Below are positions 36,859-46,533 of a stretch of DNA of 64,000 bases, piece by piece. Origin of the DNA: Bacteroidales bacterium UBA5536 (GTDB lineage: Bacteria > Bacteroidota > Bacteroidia > Bacteroidales > F082); contig DINQ01000011.1 of NCBI GenBank assembly GCA_002426795.1, forward strand, positions 1-64,000, written 5' to 3'. The notes beneath the pieces were generated by a model. It was not told the origin of the DNA. It worked only from the letters and a program-made list of their open reading frames with translations, and did not search any database. Numbering within the stretch: the first letter of the stretch is position 1; each line of letters starts with the position of its first letter. Position numbers and translations under genes: made by a program.

Positions 36859-37440
36859 ATGATCGAAACACTCAACCAGCTCGACACCAGTCTGTTTCTG
36901 TTTTTGAACGGATTACACGCCGCCTGGCTCGATCCGGTGATGGTTTTTATTTCGGGTAAATTCACCTGGCTGCCTTTTTATCTGGTGTTGATTGGTTTGA
37001 TCATCCGCCAATATCGCTGGCAGTCGGTGATGGTGCTGTTGTTTGTGGCTCTGCTGATCACCCTTTCGGACCAACTCTCGGTGCGTGCTTTCAAATTTGT
37101 TTTTGAACGTCCACGCCCCTGCCACGAACCCGGTCTTCAACCCCTGATCCATCTGGTTACCGGAAACTGCGGAGGGGCATATGGTTTTGTCTCGTCACAT
37201 GCGGCCAACAGCTTTGCCATGGCTGGTTTTGTGTGGTTTCTGTTGCGAAGCAGCTTCCGGCACATTGGTTGGGTGCTCTTCCCCTGGGCCATTTTGGTGG
37301 GCTACAGCCGTATCTACTTAGGTGTTCATTATCCGGGCGATGTTTTTGTTGGCGCGCTCTTAGGCCTGCTCGTAGCCTGGGTTGTAGTGAAGATCTATGG
37401 ATTTGTGAGCCGTCACTGGTGCGGCAGTCAGGCCTGTTAA
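36859..37440 (+). CDS. PAP2-family membrane phosphatase
   Basis: A 193-residue membrane phosphatase of the PAP2/undecaprenyl-pyrophosphatase type. The three signature segments are KFVFERPRPCHE (KxxxxxxRP), SSHAANSFAMA (the PSGH equivalent) and SRIYLGVHYPGDVFVGA (SRxxxxxHxxxD). Five or six membrane helices are visible. It may recycle undecaprenyl pyrophosphate or dephosphorylate lipid phosphates. It follows the previous gene by four bases. Confidence 0.9.
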   Translation: MIETLNQLDTSLFLFLNGLHAAWLDPVMVFISGKFTWLPFYLVLIGLIIRQYRWQSVMVLLFVALLITLSDQLSVRAFKFVFERPRPCHEPGLQPLIHLVTGNCGGAYGFVSSHAANSFAMAGFVWFLLRSSFRHIGWVLFPWAILVGYSRIYLGVHYPGDVFVGALLGLLVAWVVVKIYGFVSRHWCGSQAC

Positions 37441-37443
37441 AGC

Positions 37444-38217
37444 CTAGAGAAAAGTAACCACCACTGAGTTGTTGCGCTCGATGCCGCAGAGCGAAGCTGC
37501 CTTGCCCTGGTTGATGGCAATCTCGAGCAGACCATGGGCACCAAACAGCGCCAACAGATCTGCAATACCAACATCGTTGTAGCCCGACTGGATTTTATAC
37601 AATTTGTAGCCCCCAAAATAAATCTCGAAGGCGCGTCCCTTTCGTTCACTGCGGAAGAGCTTTTCGGTGATATTGGTGATGAGGTTTTCGTAAGCATCGA
37701 TATGAATCACCATGCCCTTGATGGTATTGGTGTCGATGGTTGGCTGAAACAGGATGCGTTGCATCAGGTTTTCGTGCGGATCGCCCAGCGATGAAAGCGG
37801 CACGCCTTTGATGATCTGCACAGCAGCCTTAACAAAACGGTCGCGGGTGCTAAAGGTAAAGAAATCAGAATCCTGCGGTATGTCGAGCTCCACCACTTCA
37901 TCCATCTCGTCACCCAAAATCATAGAGAAAATGCCGTTGTCGGTGCCTACAAAATAATGTCCGTTTGCATAGATGGCAATGTGAGGTGTTTCAACCGATT
38001 CTTCGGTATTTATACCAATAATGTGAACCGTACCAGGCGGAAATGCACGGTAGCAGTTGCGCACGGTAAAAGCAGCGCTCTCCAGGTCGAATGGACGGAT
38101 GTGGTGCGAAATATCGACAATCTGCACATCGGGCATTTGCGACAATATGGTTCCTTTTACCGCTGCGAGGTAATAGTCGGAAGTTCCCCAATCGCTTGTG
38201 AGTGTGATAATTGCCAT
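37444..38217 (-). CDS. SAM hydroxide adenosyltransferase (DUF62)
   Basis: About 257 residues. The family (S-adenosyl-L-methionine hydrolase, adenosine-forming, related to fluorinases) is shown by MAIITLTSDWGTSDYYLAAV, VQIVDISHHIRPFDLESAAF, FPPGTVHIIGIN, FVGTDNGIFSMIL and the C-terminal beta-barrel with VGIADLLALFGAHGLLEIAI. The frame is open to 38439, but the first 74 codons are unlike the family and contain the promoter box at 38289, so the ATG at 38217 is used. It is convergent with the PAP2 gene. Confidence 0.9.
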   Translation of the reverse strand: MAIITLTSDWGTSDYYLAAVKGTILSQMPDVQIVDISHHIRPFDLESAAFTVRNCYRAFPPGTVHIIGINTEESVETPHIAIYANGHYFVGTDNGIFSMILGDEMDEVVELDIPQDSDFFTFSTRDRFVKAAVQIIKGVPLSSLGDPHENLMQRILFQPTIDTNTIKGMVIHIDAYENLITNITEKLFRSERKGRAFEIYFGGYKLYKIQSGYNDVGIADLLALFGAHGLLEIAINQGKAASLCGIERNNSVVVTFL

Positions 38218-38288
38218 AGCTATCCTGCTGTTGCCCATTGGTGGCAGCCAAACTGTTGCTGCCAGATGCGTTTCTGCTGATTTCAGGG

Positions 38289-38296
38289 CAAAGATA
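38289..38296 (-). promoter_or_regulatory. -7 box of the DUF62 gene
   Basis: The minus strand reads TATCTTTG, about 70 bases before the ATG at 38217, and supports that start. Confidence 0.45.
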
Positions 38297-38471
38297 CTGA
38301 AATCCGTTTCGAATGAACTGATTGTACCCCCGAAATTATTTGAAACTGTCGGAATTTTCTTGCCAACTGCAGGTTGCTGTTTTCGGGCTATTTTATTCGT
38401 CATCACAGCTTTTGGTCTGAACTTTTTTACCAAAGTCATGCGCCGACTGGATTTTAATCGCGCATCTTGAA

Positions 38472-38479
38472 TATCTTTG
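38472..38479 (+). promoter_or_regulatory. -7 box of the phoH-purC operon
   Basis: TATCTTTG, 31 bases before the ATG at 38511. Confidence 0.5.
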
Positions 38480-38510
38480 TCGCAACAAAAAAAACTGCCC
38501 TACGCAACCT

Positions 38511-39521
38511 ATGAGTGAACAAATTATTCAGATCGAAAATGTAAATCCGATCGACCTGTACGGACCATCCGATATCCACCTCGACTACATCAAATCATTT
38601 TTTCCGAAGCTGCGTATCATCGCGCGGGGCGATTTCATGAAGGTAGTGGGCGATCCGGACGAGATCGACTTTTTTGTAACCCGCTTTGAATTGGTCATGC
38701 TACATCTGGAGCGTTTTGGGAAGGTTACTGATAAGATCATTGAGCAGATTATGGTAGGCGAGCCCGATTCGGAAGTGAGCCGCAAACTCACCGACAGCGA
38801 TGTGCTGGTGCATGGACGTGGCGGCCTGCAGGTGAAAGCCATTACCAGCAACCAGAAGCTGATGGTGAATGCCAGCGACAAAAACGACCTTATCTTTGCC
38901 ATCGGCCCCGCCGGCACAGGCAAAACCTACACTGCTGTGGCATTAGCTGTTCGTGCGCTCAAAAACCGTCAGGTTAAGCGCATCATACTCACCCGTCCGG
39001 CTGTAGAAGCCGGCGAGAACCTCGGTTTTCTGCCCGGCGACATGAAAGACAAGCTCGATCCGTATATGCAGCCGCTCTACGATGCCCTGCGCGATATGTT
39101 GCCCACGCAGAAGCTACTCTCCTACCTCGAAGACGGCACCATCGAAGTGGCGCCGCTGGCCTTTATGCGTGGCCGAACCCTCGACAATGCTTTTGCCATC
39201 CTCGACGAAGCGCAGAATGCCACACGCAGTCAGCTCAAAATGTTTCTGACACGCATGGGGCGCTCAGCCAAGTTTATTGTTACGGGCGACATCACACAGA
39301 TCGACCTTCCCCCACGGCAACCATCAGGACTGCTGCAGGCCATGGATGTGCTGCACAAAGTGGATGGCATACAATTTATCATGCTCAACGATAAAGATGT
39401 GGTACGGCACAAACTCGTGACCGAAATCATCAAGGCTTACCAGGAAAAAACCAAAGAGCCTGTTACGAAAGAAAACAACTCACCCCAACCTGATATTCAC
39501 CCTAAAACCCCGCAAATATGA
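38511..39521 (+). CDS. PhoH-family ATPase
   Basis: A 336-residue PhoH-like P-loop NTPase, probably linked to RNA metabolism (PhoH/YbeZ family). An N-terminal KH-like region (residues ~25-90) is followed by the ATPase: [19 protein letters not shown] (Walker A), [50 protein letters not shown] (Walker B) and [13 protein letters not shown]. It overlaps purC by four bases (ATGA). Confidence 0.93.
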   Translation: MSEQIIQIENVNPIDLYGPSDIHLDYIKSFFPKLRIIARGDFMKVVGDPDEIDFFVTRFELVMLHLERFGKVTDKIIEQIMVGEPDSEVSRKLTDSDVLVHGRGGLQVKAITSNQKLMVNASDKNDLIFAIGPAGTGKTYTAVALAVRALKNRQVKRIILTRPAVEAGENLGFLPGDMKDKLDPYMQPLYDALRDMLPTQKLLSYLEDGTIEVAPLAFMRGRTLDNAFAILDEAQNATRSQLKMFLTRMGRSAKFIVTGDITQIDLPPRQPSGLLQAMDVLHKVDGIQFIMLNDKDVVRHKLVTEIIKAYQEKTKEPVTKENNSPQPDIHPKTPQI

Positions 39522-40471
39522 GTCAAGCTATCGTCAAAACACAGTTTAACCTGCCCGGCCAGAAAAGCCTCTACAAGGGCAAAGTAAGAGACGTTTACAA
39601 TATCGCCGATAAATATTTGGTGATGGTGGCCAGCGACCGCATCTCGGCTTTCGATGTGGTGTTGCCCAAAGGCATTCCTTTCAAGGGCCAGGTGCTCAAC
39701 CAGATTGCCGCGCGCTTTCTGGATGCCACCAGCGACATTGTCCCCAACTGGAAGCTGGCGTCGCCCGATCCCATGGTGACCATCGGCCATTACTGTGAAC
39801 CTTTTCCGGTTGAAATGATTATCCGCGGCTACCTCACCGGCAGCTCCTGGCGCACCTATAAAAAAGGGCAGCGGCACATCTGTGGCGTACCCGTTCCGGA
39901 AGGCATGCGTGAGCACCAACGTTTCGACAAACCCATCATCACACCGACTACCAAAGCCGCTGAAGGTCACGACGAAGACATCACCCGCGAGGAAATCATC
40001 GCCCAGGGACTTGTTTCTGAATCAGATTACAAGCAGCTGGAGGATTACACCTACCGCCTGTTTGAACGCGGAACGAAAATCGCTGCTGAGCATGGCCTGA
40101 TCCTCGTGGATACCAAATATGAATTCGGCAAAGTGGGCGATACCATCTACCTGATTGATGAAATCCACACGCCCGACTCATCACGCTATTTCATTGCCGA
40201 TCAATATGATGAGCGCTTTGCCAAAGGCGAAAACCAGAAACAGCTTTCGAAGGAGTTTGTGCGCGAGTGGCTGATGGAGAACGGCTTTCAGGGTCAGGAA
40301 GGACAGAAAGTTCCGGAAATGACCGACGATTTTGTACACATGGTCTCAGAACGCTACATCGAACTGTTCGAGAAAGTAACAGGTGAAAACTTTGTGCGCG
40401 CCGACAGCAAAGATGTGCTGGCCCGCATCGAGAAAAACATTCTTGATTTCCTTCACAAGGAAGGGTTTTAG
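39518..40471 (+). CDS. purC: SAICAR synthase PurC
   Basis: Phosphoribosylaminoimidazole-succinocarboxamide synthase, 317 residues, for the step joining CAIR and aspartate in purine synthesis. Marks are [76 protein letters not shown] and [16 protein letters not shown]. The length fits the longer eukaryote-like/Bacteroidetes form. It is translationally coupled to the PhoH gene and followed by a terminator. Confidence 0.97.
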   Translation: MSQAIVKTQFNLPGQKSLYKGKVRDVYNIADKYLVMVASDRISAFDVVLPKGIPFKGQVLNQIAARFLDATSDIVPNWKLASPDPMVTIGHYCEPFPVEMIIRGYLTGSSWRTYKKGQRHICGVPVPEGMREHQRFDKPIITPTTKAAEGHDEDITREEIIAQGLVSESDYKQLEDYTYRLFERGTKIAAEHGLILVDTKYEFGKVGDTIYLIDEIHTPDSSRYFIADQYDERFAKGENQKQLSKEFVREWLMENGFQGQEGQKVPEMTDDFVHMVSERYIELFEKVTGENFVRADSKDVLARIEKNILDFLHKEGF

Positions 40472-40494
40472 CCATTCTATTGGCAACTTACTAC

Positions 40495-40528
40495 AAATCC
40501 GTCAGGCAATTGCATGGCGGATTTTTTT
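40495..40528 (+). terminator. Terminator after purC
   Basis: AAATCCG and CGGATTT arms with a ~16-base loop, followed by T7. It lies 24 bases after the purC stop. Confidence 0.85.
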
Positions 40529-40574
40529 GTGTTTGGCCCCTGATAGCAACACGTAAATTGACCCAAAAAAAACA

Positions 40575-40582
40575 TAGATTTG
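40575..40582 (+). promoter_or_regulatory. -7 box of the CsgG-like gene
   Basis: TAGATTTG, about 60 bases before the ATG at 40642. Confidence 0.45.
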
Positions 40583-40641
40583 CAATTGATCTTATTGAAC
40601 CATTGATTGCATTTTTCAAACCAAAAACCAAATAAAATACC

Positions 40642-41877
40642 ATGAATGTAGCAAAGCAATTTATTCCGATCCTGTTTCTCTCCTTCATTTTCACCCTGAA
40701 CGGGCTGTCGCAAAGTAGTGTAGGTGTGATGTCGTTTAAAAACAACGGTCAATCTGATTATAGCTATCTTTCTGATGGCATCGCCGATATGCTGACCACC
40801 ACACTCGCAAACAGCAACGAGGTTCGATTGGTCGAAAGGGGTCAGTTAAGCCGCGTAACAGACGAACTGAAGCTGGGATTAAGCGGACTTGTGGATGAAA
40901 AAACTGCAGCCGAAGTTGGTAAGCTTACCGGTGCTACCTATATGGTTTTAGGTTCATTCATCAACTTGGGCAAGACGCTGCGAATGGATGCCAAAGTAGT
41001 TGAAACACAAACCGCCATGGTCATTCCAGGCGCCACGGCAAGTGTTAAAGCCTCCTCTATCGAAAGCCTGGATGAGGCCATTGACGAACTGGCGGCTAAA
41101 CTCATCACCAATCTCACCGGCGAACGGATTCAGGCTCAAAAGAGCGGCGATCCCAATCGGGAAAGCATATTGGAGTTTACTTACGACCCACGCGTGATGC
41201 TCGTGACCCTGGTAGATGGCAAAATGCTGGAGGCCCGCGAAGGAGAACTAATGGCACAGGTAAAACTGAATCATGGAAACCATTTGATCAGCATCGAAAA
41301 AATGAAAGGACTCTTCAAGTCGGAAAAGCTGCTCGACACCACAATTTTCCTGCCCGGAGGAACCATTACCCGAACCAGAATGAAAGACAATAAACTCGAG
41401 GTGTTTGCAGTGGATCAAATTGCAACGCCAGCTTATGCCGAAACAACGACACATCAAATGCCAACAGGTGATTTTGAAACTGAGACCACCGGCACAGCAT
41501 CCGAAATGGGACAGATGATGACAGAATCGATGGAAATACTCAAGAAAACCACGGAAGCTGTTGTGCCATCAACAACATCCAAACCACAGCCATTGAATCA
41601 GACTGTGGCAAAACGTAAGTCACTTTTAGTAATCATGAGCAAAACTGGCCTTTGTGAGATCTATATCGACGGGGAAGAGAAGGCCAATATTGGCGTAACC
41701 CCTATTGACGGACTGGGAAAAGCAGAGATTGAGCTTGACGCAGGCAATTACCTGCTGATGATTGATGGTTTTGGTGTTTGGTTCGAAAACACCATTGAGG
41801 TGGGGAATGGCGAAATCATCAAAATGAGGGCCGAACCAGATGAAGTGAAAATATTGGGCAGAAGCGAGCGGCAGTAA
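40642..41877 (+). CDS. CsgG/FlgO-like secreted protein
   Basis: A 411-residue envelope protein. The signal peptide (FIPILFLSFIFTLNGLSQ) is followed by a CsgG/TolB-N-like domain, residues ~25-170: VGVMSFKNNGQSDYSYLSDG, IADMLTTTLANSNEVRLVER, ELKLGLSGLVDEKTAAEVGK and LTGATYMVLGSFINLG. The C-terminal part has a PEGA-like beta domain (KTGLCEIYIDGEEKANIGVT). It lacks a lipobox Cys. It may assist assembly or sensing at the outer membrane; the exact role is unknown. Confidence 0.75.
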   Translation: MNVAKQFIPILFLSFIFTLNGLSQSSVGVMSFKNNGQSDYSYLSDGIADMLTTTLANSNEVRLVERGQLSRVTDELKLGLSGLVDEKTAAEVGKLTGATYMVLGSFINLGKTLRMDAKVVETQTAMVIPGATASVKASSIESLDEAIDELAAKLITNLTGERIQAQKSGDPNRESILEFTYDPRVMLVTLVDGKMLEAREGELMAQVKLNHGNHLISIEKMKGLFKSEKLLDTTIFLPGGTITRTRMKDNKLEVFAVDQIATPAYAETTTHQMPTGDFETETTGTASEMGQMMTESMEILKKTTEAVVPSTTSKPQPLNQTVAKRKSLLVIMSKTGLCEIYIDGEEKANIGVTPIDGLGKAEIELDAGNYLLMIDGFGVWFENTIEVGNGEIIKMRAEPDEVKILGRSERQ

Positions 41878-42206
41878 GCAATTACAGACGCATTTATTCG
41901 CTAAAGCTTTGCGGTAAGTTTTCTGGTCATTTTGGATTAATCACTAATGCTTTGTATGCAATTGACCAAGAACGCTAAGCTTGTTTTGGTCCCGAGGTGG
42001 CAATAAAAACTCAAAGCACGCAAATTGACACTTGCCAGAACACATAATTGCAAAATAAACTCACTACCTGAATTTGGTTTCTGTATACCTCCGTTTGACA
42101 ATCGGTTGAAGTAGCTTGAAGCAGAAAAACCTAATTTTCTGGTAAATACATTTGATAAAGCGGTATTCTTTCATTTAATTTGCTCAATTGATCACTTTAA
42201 TGCAAC
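41878..42206. other. Intergenic region, nothing recognised
   Basis: These 329 AT-rich bases hold no open frame, hairpin terminator or clear -7 box that I can support. Confidence 0.5.
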
Positions 42207-43286
42207 GTGATGAAAAAATTATTACCCTACCTCATTGTTTGTCTGTTCGTTTTAAGCCTTGTTTTTTCCTGTAGCAAATCCAATGACAAGACACTCATTA
42301 TCAACGATACGATTTATTTAAACGACACCATTTATCTTCGTGATACCATTCAGAACTTTGATACCCTTTTTATTTTCGACACCATCATTCACACAGATAC
42401 GCTGGTCATGATTGATACCATCATTGTTCATGACACTTCTGAGTTTTCTTATCTGTTTAAGCATTACGAACTTGAATCATACGATGTGCTGTTTTATACC
42501 ATCGACCAACAGAAAAGTCCCCGCAAAATCTGTAAAATGAAAAGTGATGCGCATCATATCGACATTCTGGACGACGGCAATAAGATGTATCCGGTTTGGT
42601 CACCCGAAGAAGACCATATATTTTACGTTGATTTTGACAATTTGTCGATTGCCAAACGGAACCTGTTGGGCGGAGAAGTGGAACACATTTATCAAATTGA
42701 CAGACCCATCTTGTTTTTACGTTATTTTCCTGCACAGGATCTGTTTTTAGTGAGCTACGAGGCTTGGTCCGGAAACAATCAAATTGGTGCCATCGATTAC
42801 CACAACAATCAGTTTTACGAACTCAGTTCAATCGATGCCGATGAATATAACCCTACATGTAGCGAAGTGGACGACTGGATTTATTTTTCGAGGACAAACC
42901 ACGGTACAGCAGATATCTTCAGAAGAAAAATGGACGGAAACTCTGAAGAGGAAGTTTATATCGACCCGGAATTTAACCTGTCAACTTTTAGCGTAAGTGC
43001 AGATGGTAAGTTTTTAATAACCCCTAAATACATCAATGGAAAAGGCTATATAGTTTTTTACGATATCAACCGTCATCGTATTATTCATGAGTTGGATCTG
43101 CCCGTCGAAGGTCATCCAATGTACGCCTCTCTATCAAAAGACAACAGAGCGATTTTCTTTGTAAACGGAACGCCCTACAATTATACCAAACCAAGAAATA
43201 TTTACCGGATGGGCCTCGACAAAACACAATTATTCCAAATGACCAGTTTTACTGATCAGTTGGCCAGTAGGCCTTTGGTAAAATAA
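42207..43286 (+). CDS. Lipoprotein with DTI repeats and TolB-like propeller
   Basis: A 359-residue lipoprotein (signal LIVCLFVLSLVFSCSKSNDK, Cys near residue 22). Residues ~32-78 are an extended chain of DT(I/L)-containing short repeats (NDTIYLNDTIYLRDTIQNFD continuing to DTIIVHDT), with about eight DT units, probably a spacer lifting the domain off the membrane. Residues ~90-359 form a WD40-like/TolB-type beta-propeller (YPVWSPEEDHIFYVDFD, YNPTCSEVDDWIYFSR, STFSVSADGKFLITP, YASLSKDNRAIFFVNG). It stands alone; function unknown. Confidence 0.75.
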   Translation: MMKKLLPYLIVCLFVLSLVFSCSKSNDKTLIINDTIYLNDTIYLRDTIQNFDTLFIFDTIIHTDTLVMIDTIIVHDTSEFSYLFKHYELESYDVLFYTIDQQKSPRKICKMKSDAHHIDILDDGNKMYPVWSPEEDHIFYVDFDNLSIAKRNLLGGEVEHIYQIDRPILFLRYFPAQDLFLVSYEAWSGNNQIGAIDYHNNQFYELSSIDADEYNPTCSEVDDWIYFSRTNHGTADIFRRKMDGNSEEEVYIDPEFNLSTFSVSADGKFLITPKYINGKGYIVFYDINRHRIIHELDLPVEGHPMYASLSKDNRAIFFVNGTPYNYTKPRNIYRMGLDKTQLFQMTSFTDQLASRPLVK

Positions 43287-43647
43287 CACTCAGAAGAACT
43301 GATTTCGTGTCAATTAAAATAAGATTAGCCGCAGAAAACAACAGGCACACTCAATAATTTTCTTCTTGTTCGATCTCATGCAAAATCATCAGTATTTGCA
43401 CCGATAGTCGTATTGTTTAAGCTGGGTTAATATCTGTTAGCGGCCAATTCTACTCAGCTTCTCTCATATGCTTCCATGTCGAAAAATACAGAGCAGAGCA
43501 TCAGTGTTTTGCCTGCACAGAAGCCAGCGATTGAATCGAGAAAGATTGAAACACATAGCTAAATTGAACGATGGATAAGCTTCATTTCAGGCAGCCATCA
43601 GCTACTGTTACTTAGTAAGTTTTTAAGTCCCTCGCGTAAAAAATATG
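43287..43647. other. Intergenic region before lnt
   Basis: Apart from the lnt -7 box at its end, I see no gene, RNA or strong hairpin here. Confidence 0.5.
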
Positions 43648-43655
43648 TAGGTTTG
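43648..43655 (+). promoter_or_regulatory. -7 box of lnt
   Basis: TAGGTTTG, 19 bases before the ATG at 43675. Confidence 0.5.
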
Positions 43656-43674
43656 CCGGCACAAGCTGTCATTT

Positions 43675-45291
43675 ATGAAACGAATTCATCTTTTAACGCT
43701 GTCGGTCCTGAGTGGCTTACTGTTGAGTGCCGCCTGGCCGGTACATGGCATCACTGCACTCATCTTTGTGGCTTTTGTGCCCTTGTTTTTTGTGCAGGAA
43801 TACCTCGGAAACAACCGCGATGCATTGGGTAAAGGACATCTGTTCCTTTACGCCTTTGTCACTTTTCTCATCTGGAACAGCCTCACCACATACTGGATAT
43901 GGAACTCCACACCCGGGGGCGGCGTGGCTGCCATCGGGCTCAACAGCATCTTCATGGCCTCCGTTTTCTGGATGTACCACTACTCAAAGACGCGCCTCTA
44001 CGACAACAAAAAGGGGAGCATCATCATCGTGTTTTTCTGGCTCAGCTTTGAGCTGCTGCACCAGCACTGGGATCTCAACTGGCCCTGGCTGGCACTGGGT
44101 CATGCCTTTTCGCCCAAGAACCACTGGATACAGTGGTACGAATTTACAGGCGTTCCGGGCGGCACGGTCTGGGTGCTGCTAATGAATCTGCTGGCCTTTC
44201 AGGTGGTGAAAGCCCTGCTCAACTTCAAAACGCAATCGAAACGCTTTTCACTGGCGCTTGTAGCGGCTGTGGTGCTCTGGATGGCACCCGTACTTTTTGG
44301 CGAGTACCTCTACCGCAACTACATCGAAACAGGCGAGCAGGCCGAAGTGATCGTGGTGCAACCCAATTTCGATCCGTATACCGAACAATATGAACTATCG
44401 CCCGCTGTGGTGATCGAGCGTAACCTGACGCTGGCTGCAAGCCTCATGAACCGCAAAGTTGATTTTGTGGTCTGTCCCGAATCAGCCATTCAGGAAAGCA
44501 TCTGGCTGCCCCGCAAGGAAGAATCTCCTTCACTCAACGAAATAAAAGCCTTTGTACATCAACATCCCGAAACGGCTGTCGTGATTGGCGCCAGCACCTT
44601 TGGCCCCGTGCCCGAAGGCAGCGAAAACGACCATGCAGCCCGCAAATACGCCAAAACTGAAGGCTATTATTATGCCTATAACACGGCATTTATGATCGAC
44701 ACCAGCAACCAACTGCCTTTTTACCACAAATCGAAACTGACACCCGGGGTTGAGATGATGCCCTCCTGGTTCTTCCTGCGGCCGCTCAGCAGGTTGGCCA
44801 TCGACCTGGGCGGCACAGTAGGCACCCTGAAGATTGACGATGAACGTCGCGTTTTTGTGCATCCCAACGGGAAGTTCCGCGTTGGGCCCATGATTTGCTA
44901 TGAATCGGTTTATGGTGAGTTTGTATCGGGCTTTGTGCGCAACGGCGCCAACCTGCTCTTTATCATCACCAACGACGGCTGGTGGGGCAACACGCCCGGG
45001 CACCGCCAGCACATGGATTTTGCCATCCTGCGTGCCATCGAAACAAGGCGCAGCATAGCCCGCTCTGCCAACACGGGTATCTCCGCTTTTGTGGATCAGC
45101 GCGGTGATGTTTTTCAGAAGACACCCTATTGGGAACAGGCTGTTATCCGGCAGGCGATCACCACCAACGACCGCCTCACCTTTTATGTACGCTACGGCGA
45201 CTATCTGTCGCGTACCTCAGTGTTTATTGCTGCCATCTTTTTACTGACCGCTTTCGCCAGGAGCAGAATGCGCTTTGGGGTAGGAAGATAG
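43675..45291 (+). CDS. lnt: Apolipoprotein N-acyltransferase Lnt
   Basis: A 538-residue inner-membrane enzyme that adds the third acyl chain to lipoproteins. The first ~210 residues hold about six membrane helices (LSGLLLSAAWPVHGITALIF, LNWPWLALGHAF). The rest is a nitrilase-type carbon-nitrogen hydrolase domain with the catalytic Glu in VVCPESAIQE, Lys in YHKSKLTPGVEMMP and Cys in GPMICYESVYGEF, followed by NDGWWGNTPGHRQHM and ARSANTGISAF. A last membrane helix lies at the C-terminus. It fits the many lipoproteins in this window. Confidence 0.95.
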   Translation: MKRIHLLTLSVLSGLLLSAAWPVHGITALIFVAFVPLFFVQEYLGNNRDALGKGHLFLYAFVTFLIWNSLTTYWIWNSTPGGGVAAIGLNSIFMASVFWMYHYSKTRLYDNKKGSIIIVFFWLSFELLHQHWDLNWPWLALGHAFSPKNHWIQWYEFTGVPGGTVWVLLMNLLAFQVVKALLNFKTQSKRFSLALVAAVVLWMAPVLFGEYLYRNYIETGEQAEVIVVQPNFDPYTEQYELSPAVVIERNLTLAASLMNRKVDFVVCPESAIQESIWLPRKEESPSLNEIKAFVHQHPETAVVIGASTFGPVPEGSENDHAARKYAKTEGYYYAYNTAFMIDTSNQLPFYHKSKLTPGVEMMPSWFFLRPLSRLAIDLGGTVGTLKIDDERRVFVHPNGKFRVGPMICYESVYGEFVSGFVRNGANLLFIITNDGWWGNTPGHRQHMDFAILRAIETRRSIARSANTGISAFVDQRGDVFQKTPYWEQAVIRQAITTNDRLTFYVRYGDYLSRTSVFIAAIFLLTAFARSRMRFGVGR

Positions 45292-45340
45292 AAGTCCGAT
45301 GCCGATAGTTATCGGCAGGAGACCGGAGACGGAAGATGCA
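45291..45340 (-). repeat. Dispersed CCGTCTCCGGTC-type repeat
   Basis: Read on the minus strand, CTTCCGTCTCCGGTCTCC followed by CGGACTTC resembles the second half of the repeat at 24080-24112 and 23650-23690. It also contains the perfect hairpin TGCCGATA-gt-TATCGGCA on the plus strand. A shorter direct repeat (GGCTCCCGAAGGCA-AGG) follows near 45391 and 45470. Confidence 0.5.
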
Positions 45341-45586
45341 CGAACAGTCATTATACCCGATGCCTGCTATTGACCCGACACTTTGGGAAGGCTCCCGAAG
45401 GCAAAGGGTAAGATAATAATTAAAATGTGGCTTCGAGGGCCTCAGCCACCGAGTGTTGCGATGCCTGAGGCTCCCGAAGGCAGAGGAAAAAAGATGTCTG
45501 TTGCCGGAAGTCTTTAGCCAGCATGGATAATTTGTCAAAGTCTACGGAACCCCTTATATCCCGCACACAGGAAGTCTAACACTGCT

Positions 45587-46070
45587 ATTTCCATATGGTG
45601 CTTTATCAAAGGCATATGGTGCTTTGTTAAAGACAATTGATGTAGAAACTGTTTTATTTGCTGCGTCCGTTTTGAAACACGCCACCTGCCCGCCGACAAT
45701 TGACCACAAATCCAATTCATATAAGGTCAGGTTTTTGCCGGGTGCTGTCTCTCCTGTTTCATATACAGGCTTGCAGAAGTCATATGAAGCCTCCGCAAAC
45801 ACGTATGGAGTCTCCGCAAACTCATATGAGACGTTTCCATTTCCATAATTGGGAATTCCTATGTCGTATTGTGCGTCCGCCATGTCGTATTGTGCGACCC
45901 CCATCTCGTATTTTACGTCCCCCATCTCGTATTGTGCGTCCGCCATGTCGTATTGTGCGTCCCCCAACTCGTATTGTGCGTCCCCCATCTCGTATTGCGC
46001 GTACCCCATGTCGTATGAAGCGATTTCAAAGCCGTATGCTGCTTCCGCAAAGTCATATTTCCCATTTCCA
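45587..46070. repeat. Degenerate 21-bp minisatellite
   Basis: A 21-bp unit containing TCGTAT or TCATAT followed by a GCGTCC or GCTTCC segment recurs; the best copies are at about 45855-46015 and weaker copies at 45587-45630 and 45770-45850. The period is exactly seven codons, so all frames read as heptads (plus strand SYCASAM/SYCASPI; minus strand MADAQYE/MGDAQYD). The plus frame is broken by a stop and frames on both strands are equally open, so I treat it as a repeat, not a gene. Confidence 0.75.
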
Positions 46071-46219
46071 TGGATAAAATCTGGAAAATTCCCAACCTGG
46101 GAAGGTTTGGCTAACCTGCCAGAAAGGAAGGAATGATGAATCGATAGGTGGTTCTCGTCATAATCAGAAGTACAACACCTTTCTTGAACTACTATTTAAA
46201 CACCACATAAAAAGTGTTG

Positions 46220-46346
46220 AAATATTTTTGCAAAAGCAAAAATATTTTTATTTTTAGGGCATGGAAAAACCAGCGCCCGCTGGTAGCTATCGCCTGTTCT
46301 GGGCATGGCGGGGTAAAGGGAAAAAAAATGAATACCGCTTGCGGTA
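46220..46346. other. Cluster of perfect hairpins upstream of the tracrRNA
   Basis: Three perfect inverted repeats lie close together: AAATATTTTTGC-aaaa-GCAAAAATATTT (46220-46247), ACCAGCG-cc-CGCTGGT (46269-46284) and TACCGC-tt-GCGGTA (46333-46346). A GGGCATGG octamer flanks the middle one at both sides (near 46257 and 46301). No T run follows the last two in the way of a simple terminator. This could be a structured RNA or a degenerate mobile element. Confidence 0.45.
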
Positions 46347-46506
46347 GGAAATAGTGGTTTCTGTTATTGGAGTGTATTAAACATGCGACTCTGAAACGAA
46401 TTTGAACTTTTATATGAAAACAACTTTACTCAATTTGAAAAAAACACAGAAGAAATGTGATCGAATCTTAATTGGAACACAGGAAAGCGCAAAAATTAAT
46501 CAGCTA

Positions 46507-46533
46507 TAAAAAAACTCCCACCGAAGCGGGAGT
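46507..46533 (-). terminator. tracrRNA terminator
   Basis: On the minus strand, an 8-bp stem (ACTCCC plus a G-U and a C-G pair) closed by a UUCG loop, followed by seven T. It is a strong intrinsic terminator. Confidence 0.9.

Noticed and set aside
45554..46136. Several frames of 60-150 codons on both strands with heptad repeats
   Set aside because: The 21-bp minisatellite keeps all frames open. The plus frame has an internal stop and no strand shows a plausible start, so no protein was called.
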